Assembly (NCBI RefSeq): GCF_014646255.1
Contig: NZ_BMNC01000024.1
Span: 1-64,000, forward strand
DNA: 64,000 nucleotides
Reading direction: 5' to 3'
Source of the DNA: Lentzea pudingi
GTDB lineage: Bacteria; Actinomycetota; Actinomycetes; Mycobacteriales; Pseudonocardiaceae
The translations under genes and the position numbers were made by a program. This document shows positions 8,458 to 16,693 of this stretch, piece by piece (position 1 is the stretch's first letter; each line of letters starts with the position of its first letter). The notes under the pieces were generated by a model that worked only from the letters and a program-made list of their open reading frames with translations, had not been told where the DNA came from and did not search any database.

Positions 8458-9258
8458 TCAGACCGGGATGACCGAACCGTCGAAGGTCTGCTTGATGTAG
8501 TCCTTGACCTGCTGCGACGCGAGAAGCTCCGCCAGGTCCCTGATGCGCTTGTCGTCCTTGAGCTCGGTGCGGGTCACCAGGCCATTGGCGTTGGGGTTGC
8601 CCTCGGCCTTCTCCAGCGCGAGCGAGTCGGTGGAGGGCTTGAGGCGCGCGTCGATCGCGTAGTTGCCGTTGATGACGGACGCGTCGGTGTCCTCCAGCGA
8701 CCGCGGCAGCTGAGCGGCCTCCAGGGGCACGAACTGCAGGTTCTTGGGGTTCTCCGCGAGGTCGCGCACGGTCGGCTGGTCGACGGCCTTGAGCTTGATC
8801 AGGCCGTTCGCCTCCAGCAGCTTCAGGCCGCGGGCCTCGTTGGTGGCGTCGTTGGCGACGGCGATCTTGGCGCCGGACGGCAGCTCGTCGAGCTTCTTGA
8901 CCTTCTTGGAGTAGAGGCCGAGCGGCTCGACGTGGACCGGCTCGACCCACTCGACCTTGGCGCCGCTCTCCTTGGTGAACGTCGCCAGGTACGGGACGGT
9001 CTGGAAGTAGTTGGCGTCGAGCGACCCGTCGACCAGCGCCGTGTTCGGCTGCACGTAGTCGGTGAACTCGACGACCTCGATCTTCAGACCCTTTGACGCG
9101 GCGAGGTTGTCGGCCACGTACTTGAGGATCTGGGCGTGCGGAACCGGGGAGACGCCGACCTTGAGCGTGTCGGAGGCACTGGCACCGCCCGACGAGCAAG
9201 CGGACAGAGCAGTCAAACCGGTCAAAGCAACTGCGATCAGGGCAGCACGAATACGCAT
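8458..9258 (-). CDS. metQ: Methionine-binding lipoprotein MetQ/NlpA
   Basis: This is the extracellular substrate-binding protein of the MetNIQ D/L-methionine importer. The 266-aa precursor starts with a basic segment, a hydrophobic signal sequence and lipobox LSAC (Cys about 21), so it should be lipid-anchored outside the membrane. The mature part begins LKVGVSPVPHAQIL and includes EFTDYVQPNTAL, as in NlpA proteins. ATG 9258 is chosen because AAAAGGAAC lies just upstream and the signal peptide begins there; a longer frame to 9390 has no family match. It is the last gene of metN-metI-metQ, downstream of a SAM riboswitch. Confidence 0.94.
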   Translation of the reverse strand: MRIRAALIAVALTGLTALSACSSGGASASDTLKVGVSPVPHAQILKYVADNLAASKGLKIEVVEFTDYVQPNTALVDGSLDANYFQTVPYLATFTKESGAKVEWVEPVHVEPLGLYSKKVKKLDELPSGAKIAVANDATNEARGLKLLEANGLIKLKAVDQPTVRDLAENPKNLQFVPLEAAQLPRSLEDTDASVINGNYAIDARLKPSTDSLALEKAEGNPNANGLVTRTELKDDKRIRDLAELLASQQVKDYIKQTFDGSVIPV

Positions 9259-9287
9259 GACGTTCCTTTTGAGAATTTTGCTACGGG

Positions 9288-9971
9288 TCAGACGGAGGCG
9301 TGCCGGCGCCGGTCGGACGCACGGGCGGCACGGGTGAAACCGAACTGGATCACGGTGGTGAGCACGGCGAGCCACGCCACGGTGCTCCACAGGATCCGGT
9401 CGTTGAAGCGCTGGTAGCCCTCGCGGATCGCCAGGTCGCCGAGGCCACCGCCGCCGATCACGCCCGCCATCGCCGAGTACCCGATGAGGGCGATCACGGT
9501 GACGCCGATGGCGTTGATCAGCGCGGGCAGCGACTCGCGGATCAGCACGCCGCGCACGATCCTCAACGTCGAGGCGCCCGTGGTGATCGCGGCCTCGACC
9601 ACGGTCACGTGCACCTCGGACAGGATGTTCTGCACGAGCCTGCCCACGAACGGGATCGCTCCCACGGCCAGCGGCACGATGACCGCCGTGCTGCCGATGG
9701 AGCCACCGACGATGAGGCGCGTGACCGACGTGAGCGCGACGAGCAGCACGATGAACGGCATCGAGCGGCCCAGGTCGGTGACGAAGCCGAGGATCCTGTG
9801 CACCGCGGCGTTCGGCCGCAACCCACCCTGGGCGGTGAGCTGCAGCCAGACACCTACGGGAACTCCGAGAACTGTGGCGATGACGGTCGAGACGCCGACC
9901 ATGTAGAGCGTCTCGCCAGTCGCTTCGAGCAGAAAGCTGAAGACGTCGGACCAGGGTGTTGCAGACCTCAC
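9288..9971 (-). CDS. metI: Methionine ABC transporter permease MetI
   Basis: This 227-aa inner-membrane permease has about five transmembrane helices. The EAA loop that docks the ATPase reads EAAITTGASTLRIVRGVLI. Start GTG 9971 overlaps the metN stop by 4 nt (GTGA), so the two are translationally coupled; the longer frame running to 10034 would extend into metN and is rejected. metQ follows after 29 nt. The neighbours and the upstream SAM riboswitch fix the substrate as methionine. Confidence 0.94.
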   Translation of the reverse strand: MRSATPWSDVFSFLLEATGETLYMVGVSTVIATVLGVPVGVWLQLTAQGGLRPNAAVHRILGFVTDLGRSMPFIVLLVALTSVTRLIVGGSIGSTAVIVPLAVGAIPFVGRLVQNILSEVHVTVVEAAITTGASTLRIVRGVLIRESLPALINAIGVTVIALIGYSAMAGVIGGGGLGDLAIREGYQRFNDRILWSTVAWLAVLTTVIQFGFTRAARASDRRRHASV

Positions 9972-10966
9972 GCAGCTACTCCTTGAGGGCCCTTCAAGGA
10001 CCTCTGCACAGCGCCGCCGGCTTCGCCGATCCACTCGAGAGCGGAGTCGGAGCGTTCGCCGTTCAGCCCCAGGCGGAAGCGAGCGACCGGGGTCTCCCCC
10101 AGGCGCGTCAGGCCACCGCCGACGATGTTGAGTTCGACCCCGAACCGGTGTGCGGCCTCGGGCAGCAGCGCGCCGACCGCGGCGAACCCGACGAGCACGA
10201 CGTCCGCGACGCGGTCGTAGCTGCTCTCGTTGATCGGGTTCAGGTCGACGGCGGGCAGCAGGGCGCTGCTCGTGCGGCTGATCGGGTTGTTGACGAGGTC
10301 GAGGACCTTGCCGTGTTCGACGACGCGGCCCTGCTCCAGCACGGCGACGTCGTCGCAGATCTTCCGGACCACGCCCATGTCGTGCGTGACGATGAGCACG
10401 GTCACACCCAGTTCGGCGCGCGCACGGTCGAGCACGGTCAGCACGGAACCGGTGGTCTCCGGGTCCAGGGCGCTGGTGGGCTCGTCGGCGAGGAGCACGG
10501 ACGGGTTGGCGGCGAGGGCGCGCGCCACGGCGATGCGCTGGCGCTGCCCGCCGGACAGCTGGTCGGGGTACGAGGCGGCCTTGTCGGTGAGCCCGACGAG
10601 GTCCAGCAGCTCGCCCACACGGGTGCGGCGCTGCGGTCCGGGCACGCCCGCGGACTCGAGCGGCAGTGCGATGTTGCCGGCCGCCGTGCGCTGACGGAGA
10701 AGCGAATCCCCTTGCGGCACAACGCCGATCTGCCTGCGCGCGGCCCGCAGCGCGGAACCGTCGAGGCTGGTGATGTCGGTGCCGTCGACGCGGATCGCCC
10801 CGGAGTCGGGACGTTCCAGCAGCGCGACGCAGCGGGCGAGCGTCGACTTGCCGGCACCACTCGGGCCGACCACGCCGAGCACGGTGCCGGCCTCGACGTC
10901 GAGGGTCACGCCGTTGAGGGCGCTGACACCCTGAAAGGACTTGGTGAGGTTTTCGACAGTGATCAC
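9968..10966 (-). CDS. metN: Methionine ABC transporter ATP-binding protein MetN
   Basis: This 332-aa ATPase powers methionine import. Walker A is GPSGAGKST, the signature LSGGQRQR and Walker B VLLADEPTSALD. The C-terminal 90 residues form the NIL domain, where methionine binds in E. coli MetN and causes trans-inhibition. GTG 10966 is chosen because GGAG lies 6 nt upstream and the ITVENLTKSF start is standard. A frame from GTG 11053 would add 29 residues of Arg/Ser/Thr-rich sequence not expected in the family. It heads metNIQ behind a SAM riboswitch and leader peptide. Confidence 0.94.
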   Translation of the reverse strand: MITVENLTKSFQGVSALNGVTLDVEAGTVLGVVGPSGAGKSTLARCVALLERPDSGAIRVDGTDITSLDGSALRAARRQIGVVPQGDSLLRQRTAAGNIALPLESAGVPGPQRRTRVGELLDLVGLTDKAASYPDQLSGGQRQRIAVARALAANPSVLLADEPTSALDPETTGSVLTVLDRARAELGVTVLIVTHDMGVVRKICDDVAVLEQGRVVEHGKVLDLVNNPISRTSSALLPAVDLNPINESSYDRVADVVLVGFAAVGALLPEAAHRFGVELNIVGGGLTRLGETPVARFRLGLNGERSDSALEWIGEAGGAVQRSLKGPQGVAA

Positions 10967-11094
10967 TTCTGCTCCACGGCTGCGCGCGACGGCACCTCGC
11001 CCGCTCGTGGCGGACGTGCGCGGTCGAAGTTCTTGCTCAGGGATGTGCGCCACTCTTCGGACGAGTGCGCGTCAAAGGACTTGGGAAAGGCGCC

Positions 11095-11181
11095 TTAGAC
11101 GAGGTGGCGACGACATGCAGCAGACGAGCGACGGCACTGGTCGATGACTCGACGGCGCGTCAGCATTCGCGTGGTACCCAT
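11095..11181 (-). CDS. Short Cys-containing leader peptide upstream of metN
   Basis: A 28-codon ORF starts at ATG 11181 with GGAGGATC ideally placed upstream and ends at TAA. Its core is RRRVIDQCRRSSAACRR. The pattern R-x2-D-x2-R-x-S-S-A-x-C-R resembles the short leader peptides found upstream of sulfur and cysteine genes in streptomycetes and relatives, as I recall them. It begins 10 nt after the SAM riboswitch and ends about 130 nt before metN. Two Cys codons suggest translational sensing of cysteine supply; this is inferred. Its exact SD spacing, directly 3' of riboswitch helix P1, suggests that SAM binding controls its translation. Confidence 0.6.
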   Translation of the reverse strand: MGTTRMLTRRRVIDQCRRSSAACRRHLV

Positions 11182-11191
11182 GGTGATCCTC

Positions 11192-11277
11192 CATCGGTCC
11201 TGGCGTTAGCACCTGCCCGCATCGAGCGGGTGGTTGCTGCGACGTCGTAGAGCCAGGTCTCTCAGTCGCTCCGGATG
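11192..11277 (-). promoter_or_regulatory. SAM riboswitch (S-box type) of metNIQ
   Basis: Read on the minus strand, the RNA contains GACTGAGAGACCTGGCTC, then GTCGCAGCAACC, an apical GC hairpin (ACCCGC/GCGGGC) and AGGTGCTAACGCCAGGACC. These are the conserved SAM-I elements: the GAGA...CTGGC kink-turn side, GCAACC and GGTGCTAA. P1 can form between CATCCGG at the 5' end and CCGATG at the 3' end. The GGAGG of the leader peptide follows P1 directly, so control of translation fits better than a terminator. With SAM bound, methionine import should be shut down. Confidence 0.88.
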
Positions 11278-11369
11278 GCAAGTAAGAGTCAACCGGACGG
11301 ACGTTCGGTTGCGCAAGCCAAAACCCGATTCGTTCGACAGATCACACTGATGGCCGATGGATCCCCGGT

Positions 11370-12206
11370 CTACTGCTCGGCGATCCGGATGAAGTCGATC
11401 ACGCTCAACTGCTCGCCCCTGAGCTGGGGATCAACGCCCGCCTTGAGGAGCAGTTCGTCGACCTGTTCCGCGCCGCCCGCCCAGCCCTTGAGGGCCGCCC
11501 GCAGCGTCTTGCGGCGCTGCGCGAACGCGGCGTCGACGATCTGGAAGAGCCGCTTGCGGTCCACTGTGGACAGAAGATTCTCGTGGCGCAGGAACCACAC
11601 CAGGCCCGAGTCGACGTTGGGCGCTGGCCAGAAGACGTTCTTGCCGATCGAGCCGGCCTTCTTCGCCTCGGCGTACCAGGCGAGCTTCACGCTGGGGACG
11701 CCGTAGATCTTGTTGCCGGGCTTGGCGGCCATCCGGTCGGCGACCTCCGCCTGGACCATCACCAGACCCTTGCGCAGGCTGGGCAGCTCGGCCAGGAGGT
11801 GCAGGACCACGGGGACGGCGACGTTGTACGGCAGGTTCGCGACGATCGCGGTGGGTTGTGCCGGCAGGTCCTCTTGGGTGACTTTCATGGCGTCTTTGAG
11901 GACGACGTGGAGCTTGCCCGCGTTCTCCGGGTCCATCTCCGCGACCGTCTGCGGGAGGCGAGCGGCCAGCGGGGGGTCGATCTCGACCGCGACGACCTGC
12001 TTGGCGGCGGGGAGCAGCGCGAGGGTCAGGGAACCCAGGCCGGGCCCGACCTCCAGGACGACGTCGTCCTCGGTGAGCTCGGCCGCCGTGACGATCTTGC
12101 GGACCGTGTTCGGGTCGTGCACGAAGTTCTGGCCCAGCTTCTTGGTCGGGCGGATGTCCAGCTCGGCGGCTAGACGACGAACTTCGGCAGGTCCCAGCAG
12201 GCTCAC
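11370..12206 (-). CDS. ksgA: 16S rRNA dimethyladenosine transferase KsgA (RsmA)
   Basis: This 278-aa SAM-dependent enzyme dimethylates the two adjacent adenosines near the 3' end of 16S rRNA during 30S maturation. The N-terminus LGPAEVRRLAAELDIRPTKK leads into LGQNFVHD. Motif I is EVGPGLGSLT and motif IV is NLPYN, as expected for N6-adenine methylation. A C-terminal helical RNA-binding domain follows. GTG 12206 is selected because the family alignment starts there; about 119 upstream codons in the same frame are Pro/Arg-rich shadow. Its neighbours rpfB and ispE match mycobacterial order. Confidence 0.96.
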   Translation of the reverse strand: MSLLGPAEVRRLAAELDIRPTKKLGQNFVHDPNTVRKIVTAAELTEDDVVLEVGPGLGSLTLALLPAAKQVVAVEIDPPLAARLPQTVAEMDPENAGKLHVVLKDAMKVTQEDLPAQPTAIVANLPYNVAVPVVLHLLAELPSLRKGLVMVQAEVADRMAAKPGNKIYGVPSVKLAWYAEAKKAGSIGKNVFWPAPNVDSGLVWFLRHENLLSTVDRKRLFQIVDAAFAQRRKTLRAALKGWAGGAEQVDELLLKAGVDPQLRGEQLSVIDFIRIAEQ

Positions 12207-12257
12207 CGGTGCATTCTCGCACCAGGCGTTCCACAGGGGTCGCAGGGTAGGAAACGG

Positions 12258-12293
12258 CGAAGGCCGCCCATGGCGAACCACGGGCGGCCTTCG
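12258..12293. terminator. Hairpin terminator between rpfB and ksgA
   Basis: CGAAGGCCGCCC (12258-12269) pairs perfectly with GGGCGGCCTTCG (12282-12293) around a 12-nt loop. It lies 20 nt past the rpfB stop on the minus strand, so it probably ends or attenuates rpfB transcription before ksgA. Confidence 0.75.
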
Positions 12294-12312
12294 GCGGGGG
12301 ACGCGGAGAGGT

Positions 12313-13722
12313 TTACGGCAGGCCGAGCTTCGCGCGGCAGCCCGGCCAGGCGCCGTACGTGCCGCCCGCGCGGTCGCGCAGCTTGGTCGCGGTGGCGATC
12401 TGCTGTTCGCGGGTCGCCTGGTGCGGCAGCTGCGCATAGGCGGTGCCACCGTTCGCGGCCCAGGTGCTGGCCGAGAACTGGAGGCCGCCGTAGTAGCCGT
12501 TGCCGGTGTTGATGGCCCAGTTGCCGCCCGCTTCACACTTGGCGAGGCGGTCCCAGACTTCACCGTCGGGCAGCGGCTTCGTGCCCACGGTGATCTTCTT
12601 GGGCTTCGGCTCCTTGGTGACCTTGGAGCTCAGCTTCTCGCGGCTGATCTCCTTGCCGTTCTTGACCGTCACGCGGTACTGCGAGGTCTGCTCGCCCGGC
12701 GCGCCGGGGTCGGTGACGGTCTGCTGGCCCGCGGTCATGTTGGGGTCGTTGGTCTTCTCGACCGGGGGCGCGACCGGCTCGTTCACGTTGATGACCGTGA
12801 CGCCGGTGCGGGAGATGTAGACCTCGGCGCCGGTCGCGAGCTTCACGTCCGCGCCGGACGCGACGGCGTCCTCGGGGCCCAGGCTGAGGTTCTCCGCCTT
12901 GAGCAGCTCGTCGACGGTCAGCGCGGTCGTCCTGACCTCGCGGACCGGGTTCGCGCCGTCGAACAGCTTGATGGTCTTGCTGGTCTTGACCTCGAGGTTC
13001 ATGCCCTCGAGCGGCACGGCGTGCGAGCCGGGCATCGACATCCACGCGCCCTCGAGCGGCACGCCGAGCTGCTTGGCGGCCTCCTCGACGGTGACGGAGC
13101 GGACCCAGTCCTCGCGGGCCTGGCCGTCGACGCTCATCTTGAGCAGGCGGCCGCGGTCGAGGCTGATCTTGCCGCCGTCGGAGATCGGGGCGTTCAGCGA
13201 CGGCGAGAGGGCGTCGTGCTCACCGACGACGATGCCTTCCTCCGCCAGGACGTCGCCGACCGTGCCCTCGTAGGAGTGCACGGTCTGCATCGCGCCGTCG
13301 ACCTCGACGGTCAGCGACTTGTCCATCGCCATGGCGGTCACGCCGCCACCGGAGATCGACACGAGGACCGCGGCGACGGTGCCCTTGAGGAAGCGGCGCT
13401 TCCACGTCGAGGCGGCCTTGACGAGGACCTGCGGGTCGTTGAGCTCCTCTTCCTCCGACGGGAGGACGAGCGGCGGCATGATCGTCGTCTCGGCGTTGAT
13501 GAGACGGATCAGCTCGTCGACGTCGACGTTCGCCGTGGCGAGGAGGTCGTCGGCGTCCGGGCCGAGCACCTCGAGCACGTCCGCGGGCGTGATGGTCAGC
13601 GCACCGGCGGGGAAGCTCGGGTGGGGATCAGCGACGTCAACCGCCGTGCCGCCGACCGGAGTGAACCAGTCGGTGTCGTCGTTGAAGTCGTAAGGAGCGG
13701 CAGTTCTGTCGCTACCAGACAA
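12313..13722 (-). CDS. rpfB: Resuscitation-promoting factor RpfB
   Basis: RpfB is a peptidoglycan-cleaving muralytic enzyme that wakes dormant actinobacteria. The 469-aa order is a cytoplasmic acidic tail (1-98), one membrane anchor (about 101-120), three DUF348 repeats (for example TVHSYEGTVGDVLAEEGI), a G5 domain and a C-terminal lysozyme-like Rpf domain with CEAGGNWAINTGNGYYGGLQ carrying the catalytic Glu. TTG 13722 is preferred because GGAGGT lies 8 nt upstream; the longer frame to 13758 reads through that site. The N-terminal tail is longer than in M. tuberculosis RpfB. A hairpin follows the stop. Confidence 0.95.
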   Translation of the reverse strand: MSGSDRTAAPYDFNDDTDWFTPVGGTAVDVADPHPSFPAGALTITPADVLEVLGPDADDLLATANVDVDELIRLINAETTIMPPLVLPSEEEELNDPQVLVKAASTWKRRFLKGTVAAVLVSISGGGVTAMAMDKSLTVEVDGAMQTVHSYEGTVGDVLAEEGIVVGEHDALSPSLNAPISDGGKISLDRGRLLKMSVDGQAREDWVRSVTVEEAAKQLGVPLEGAWMSMPGSHAVPLEGMNLEVKTSKTIKLFDGANPVREVRTTALTVDELLKAENLSLGPEDAVASGADVKLATGAEVYISRTGVTVINVNEPVAPPVEKTNDPNMTAGQQTVTDPGAPGEQTSQYRVTVKNGKEISREKLSSKVTKEPKPKKITVGTKPLPDGEVWDRLAKCEAGGNWAINTGNGYYGGLQFSASTWAANGGTAYAQLPHQATREQQIATATKLRDRAGGTYGAWPGCRAKLGLP

Positions 13723-14024
13723 GGGTCGATACCTCCATTGCGGAAGCTGTGAGGCCACCGCACAGTTGGCGTTGACAAGATCATTCGAGTTGGAGCTCGA
13801 AGGTTCCCGGCAACTCCTCCTACGTGGTCTCGCTTCTTCGCGCTTCTGGCTTCGGTCCCGCCCCGACTGCGGGCGTGCTCCGAACCGACAAGGTCGGCTC
13901 AGGTGGCACGGTCACGGGACAGTAACGGGGTAGCCGACGTTGCGCAAACACCCCCGCCAATGTTGTGACGTCAGTCACCCCATGGGGGTAGCAACCCTTT
14001 GCTCCGTTCGCTCTACGTCGCATT
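13723..14024. other. Long rpfB leader/promoter region
   Basis: These 300 bp separate tatD and rpfB, both on the minus strand. They contain the rpfB Shine-Dalgarno (13731-13736), a CRP-like palindrome (13964-13979) overlapping TGACGTCA, and the palindrome CCCCATGGGG (13978-13987). Frames here have no gene-like features. I looked for a c-di-AMP riboswitch, known upstream of some rpf genes, and did not find its core. Confidence 0.6.
13964..13979. promoter_or_regulatory. CRP-like operator upstream of rpfB
   Basis: TGTGA-CGTCAG-TCACC matches the CRP-family consensus TGTGA-N6-TCACA at 9 of 10 positions. CRP/GlxR control of rpf genes is known in Mycobacterium and Corynebacterium. Its distance, about 240 bp from the rpfB start, requires a distal promoter. 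Confidence 0.55.
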
Positions 14025-14846
14025 TCAGTGGTCCAGCCCGAACACTCGTTGAGCAGTACGGGTGACAGCGGCACAGAGTTCAGAAAGATCTTCGCCACGC
14101 AACGTAGCTAGATCGCGAACTGTGTAATTCACACAATAGGGTTCATTTGGACGTCCACGGAACGGATGGGGCGTCAGGAACGGCGCGTCCGTCTCGACCA
14201 GCAGCTGATCTTGCGGCACCAGCTGAGCCGCTTCCCGCAGCGCACGGGCGTTCTTGAACGTCACCGGGCCCGCGAACGACAGCACGTACCCCGCGTCGAC
14301 GCATCGCCGGGCGAAGTCCGCGTCGCCGGAGAAGCAGTGGAACACCACAGTGGACGGTGCGCCCTCGGAGTCGAGGACCTTCAGGATGTCCTCGTGCGCG
14401 TCCCGGTCGTGGATCATCAACGGCTTCCCGACGCGCTTGGAAAGGTCGATGTGCCAACGGAAAGCGTCATGCTGGGCGGCCGGCGGCGAGTAGTCCCAGT
14501 AGTAGTCCAGACCGGTCTCGCCGATCGCGACCACGCGGGGCAGCACGGCCAGCCGTTCCAGTTCGGCCTTCTCCTCGTCCCCGAAGGACGACGTGCGCGT
14601 CGGGTGCACTGCCACCGCCGCGTAGACCCTCGGGTCCCAAGTGGACGCTTCGGCGGCCCACCGCGCGGCGGCCAGGTCGTCCGCCACGGTGATCACGTGC
14701 GAGACGCCGGCGGCCTCCGCCCGGTCGAGCAGGACCGCCACGTCCGCGGCGTTCTCGGCCCCACACGCGTCGAGATGGGTGTGGGCGTCGATCACCGGTG
14801 CCGGAAGAGCTTCCGGCACCGGCGGTCGTTCACGCTTGTCCGCCAC
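14025..14846 (-). CDS. tatD: TatD-family metal-dependent deoxyribonuclease
   Basis: This 273-aa TIM-barrel hydrolase has the TatD metal ligands HTHLD near residue 18, GETGLDYY, MIHDRDAHED, FHCFSGD and ETDAPFLTP. Family members are 3'-5' DNases that act on single-stranded or damaged DNA. Start GTG 14846 shares one base with the metG stop (TAGTG), so it is coupled to metG. The longer reading frame to 14966 lies inside metG and is excluded. The metG-tatD-rpfB-ksgA order is conserved in actinobacteria. Confidence 0.93.
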   Translation of the reverse strand: MADKRERPPVPEALPAPVIDAHTHLDACGAENAADVAVLLDRAEAAGVSHVITVADDLAAARWAAEASTWDPRVYAAVAVHPTRTSSFGDEEKAELERLAVLPRVVAIGETGLDYYWDYSPPAAQHDAFRWHIDLSKRVGKPLMIHDRDAHEDILKVLDSEGAPSTVVFHCFSGDADFARRCVDAGYVLSFAGPVTFKNARALREAAQLVPQDQLLVETDAPFLTPHPFRGRPNEPYCVNYTVRDLATLRGEDLSELCAAVTRTAQRVFGLDH

Positions 14847-16639
14847 TACGAGGTGACGATCGGGGCCCACTCGGGCCCGGTCTCGCCCAGCGTCACGTCG
14901 AGCTTCGCGAACAGCGGCGACGGCTTCTGCAACGGCCGGCCGACCTCGATCGGCGTGGACTCCCACTTGGCCTGCTCACCGGCGTAGTCACCGGTCAGCA
15001 CCGGGTACGAGCGCTCGGGGATGTCCAGGTCGTCGACCTCGGTCAGCTGAGGCTGCGCGGCCCACACGCCCGTGCCGCCCAACGCCTCGTGCACCTTCTG
15101 CGCCGAGTGCGGCAGGAACGGCGTCATCAGGGTGTTCGCGTCCTGCACGACCTGCAGTGCCGCGTGCAGCACCGAGTCACGGCGGTCCGGGTCGTCCTTG
15201 AGCTTCCACGGCTCCTGGTCGGACAGGTACTTGTTCGCCAGGGAGATCACGCGCATGGCCTCGCCAGAGGCCTGCTTGAACCGCGAGCGGCGCAGGTGCG
15301 CGCCGACCGTCTCGAACGCCGCCTTGGACTGCGCGAGCAGCTCGTGGTCGGCCGGGGTGAGCGCCGTGGCCTTCGGGATCGCGCCGACGTTCTTGTGCGC
15401 CATCGAGATCGAGCGGTTGACCAGGTTGCCCCACTCGTTCGCCAGCTCGAAGTTCGTCCGGCGGACGAACTCCTCCCAGGTGAAGTCGGTGTCCTGGTTC
15501 TCGGGACCCGCGACGGAGATGAAGTACCGCAGCGCGTCCGGCCCGAACTCCTCCAGGAAGTCGCCGACGTAGATCACGGTGCCGCGCGAGGTGGAGAACT
15601 TCGAGCCGCTCATCGTCAGGTACTCCGACGACACGACCTCGGTCGGCAGGTTCAGCGTGCCGAACCGGCCGGGCTCGCCGCCCTTGTCGCCCGCGCCGTT
15701 CTGCCCGAGCAGCAGCGACGGCCAGATCAGCGAGTGGAAGACGATGTTGTCCTTGCCCATGAAGTAGTAGCCCTGGGCGTCGCCCGTCCAGAACTCCTTC
15801 CAGGCGTCGGGGTTCCCGGTGCGCCGCGCCCACTCGACGGACGCGCTCAGGTACCCGATCACGGCGTCGAACCACACGTAGAACCGCTTCATCGGCTGGT
15901 CGCTCCACCCGTCGAGCGGGATCGGCACACCCCAGTCGAGGTCGCGGGTGATGGCGCGCGGCCGCAGGTCCTTGATCAGGTTCTGCGAGAACTTGAGCAC
16001 GTTGGGACGCCAGTCCGAGCGCGTGCCCATCCAGCTGCCCAGCGAGTCGATGAACGCGGACAGGTCGAGGAACAGGTGCTCGGTCTCGACGAACTTCGGC
16101 GTCTCGCCGTTGATCTTCGAGCGCGGGTTGACGAGCTCGGACGGGTCGAGCTGGTTGCCGCAGTTGTCGCACTGGTCGCCGCGCGCGCCCTCGTAGCCGC
16201 AGATCGGGCAGGTGCCCTCTATGTAGCGGTCGGGCAGCGTGCGGCCGGTCGACGGGCTGATGGCGCCCATCTCGGTCTTGGGGACGACGTAGCCGTTCTT
16301 CCACAGCGCGGAGAACAGGTCCTGCACCACCTGGTAGTGGTTGCCGGTCGTCGTGCGGGTGAAGAGGTCGTAGGACAGGCCGAGGCCCTGCAGGTCACCG
16401 GCGATGACGCGGTTGTACTTGTCGGCGAGCTCGCGGGCGGTGAGCCCTTCCTTCTCGGCCTGCACCTGGATCGGTGTGCCGTGCTCGTCCGTGCCGCTGA
16501 CCATGAGCACCCGGTGTCCGGACATCCGCATGTAGCGGGAGAAGACGTCGGACGGGACACCGAAACCGGAGACGTGACCGATGTGCCTGGGACCGTTTGC
16601 ATAAGGCCAGGCCACCGCGGTCAGTACGGAGGCACTCAT
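14846..16639 (-). CDS. metG: Methionyl-tRNA synthetase
   Basis: MetG charges tRNA-Met. The 597-aa class I synthetase has the signature PYANGPRHIGH (HIGH motif) near residue 13. A zinc knuckle reads CPICGYEGARGDQCDNC, and a KMSKS-equivalent KFSTSR lies near residue 340. The C-terminal half is the anticodon-binding helix bundle; there is no EMAP-like tRNA-binding domain. Start ATG 16639 faces the divergent PadR gene 54 bp away. It is cotranscribed with tatD, whose start overlaps its stop. Confidence 0.97.
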   Translation of the reverse strand: MSASVLTAVAWPYANGPRHIGHVSGFGVPSDVFSRYMRMSGHRVLMVSGTDEHGTPIQVQAEKEGLTARELADKYNRVIAGDLQGLGLSYDLFTRTTTGNHYQVVQDLFSALWKNGYVVPKTEMGAISPSTGRTLPDRYIEGTCPICGYEGARGDQCDNCGNQLDPSELVNPRSKINGETPKFVETEHLFLDLSAFIDSLGSWMGTRSDWRPNVLKFSQNLIKDLRPRAITRDLDWGVPIPLDGWSDQPMKRFYVWFDAVIGYLSASVEWARRTGNPDAWKEFWTGDAQGYYFMGKDNIVFHSLIWPSLLLGQNGAGDKGGEPGRFGTLNLPTEVVSSEYLTMSGSKFSTSRGTVIYVGDFLEEFGPDALRYFISVAGPENQDTDFTWEEFVRRTNFELANEWGNLVNRSISMAHKNVGAIPKATALTPADHELLAQSKAAFETVGAHLRRSRFKQASGEAMRVISLANKYLSDQEPWKLKDDPDRRDSVLHAALQVVQDANTLMTPFLPHSAQKVHEALGGTGVWAAQPQLTEVDDLDIPERSYPVLTGDYAGEQAKWESTPIEVGRPLQKPSPLFAKLDVTLGETGPEWAPIVTS

Positions 16640-16693
16640 GGCAATAGCCTACGGAGGCGGTGCCAGGGGGTTTTCACCGAGTGGGAGGTCTGT

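Noticed and set aside
13723..14024. c-di-AMP (ydaO-type) riboswitch in the rpfB leader
   Set aside because: Such riboswitches precede some rpf genes, so I looked for the conserved core, but found no convincing match; only palindromes are visible.
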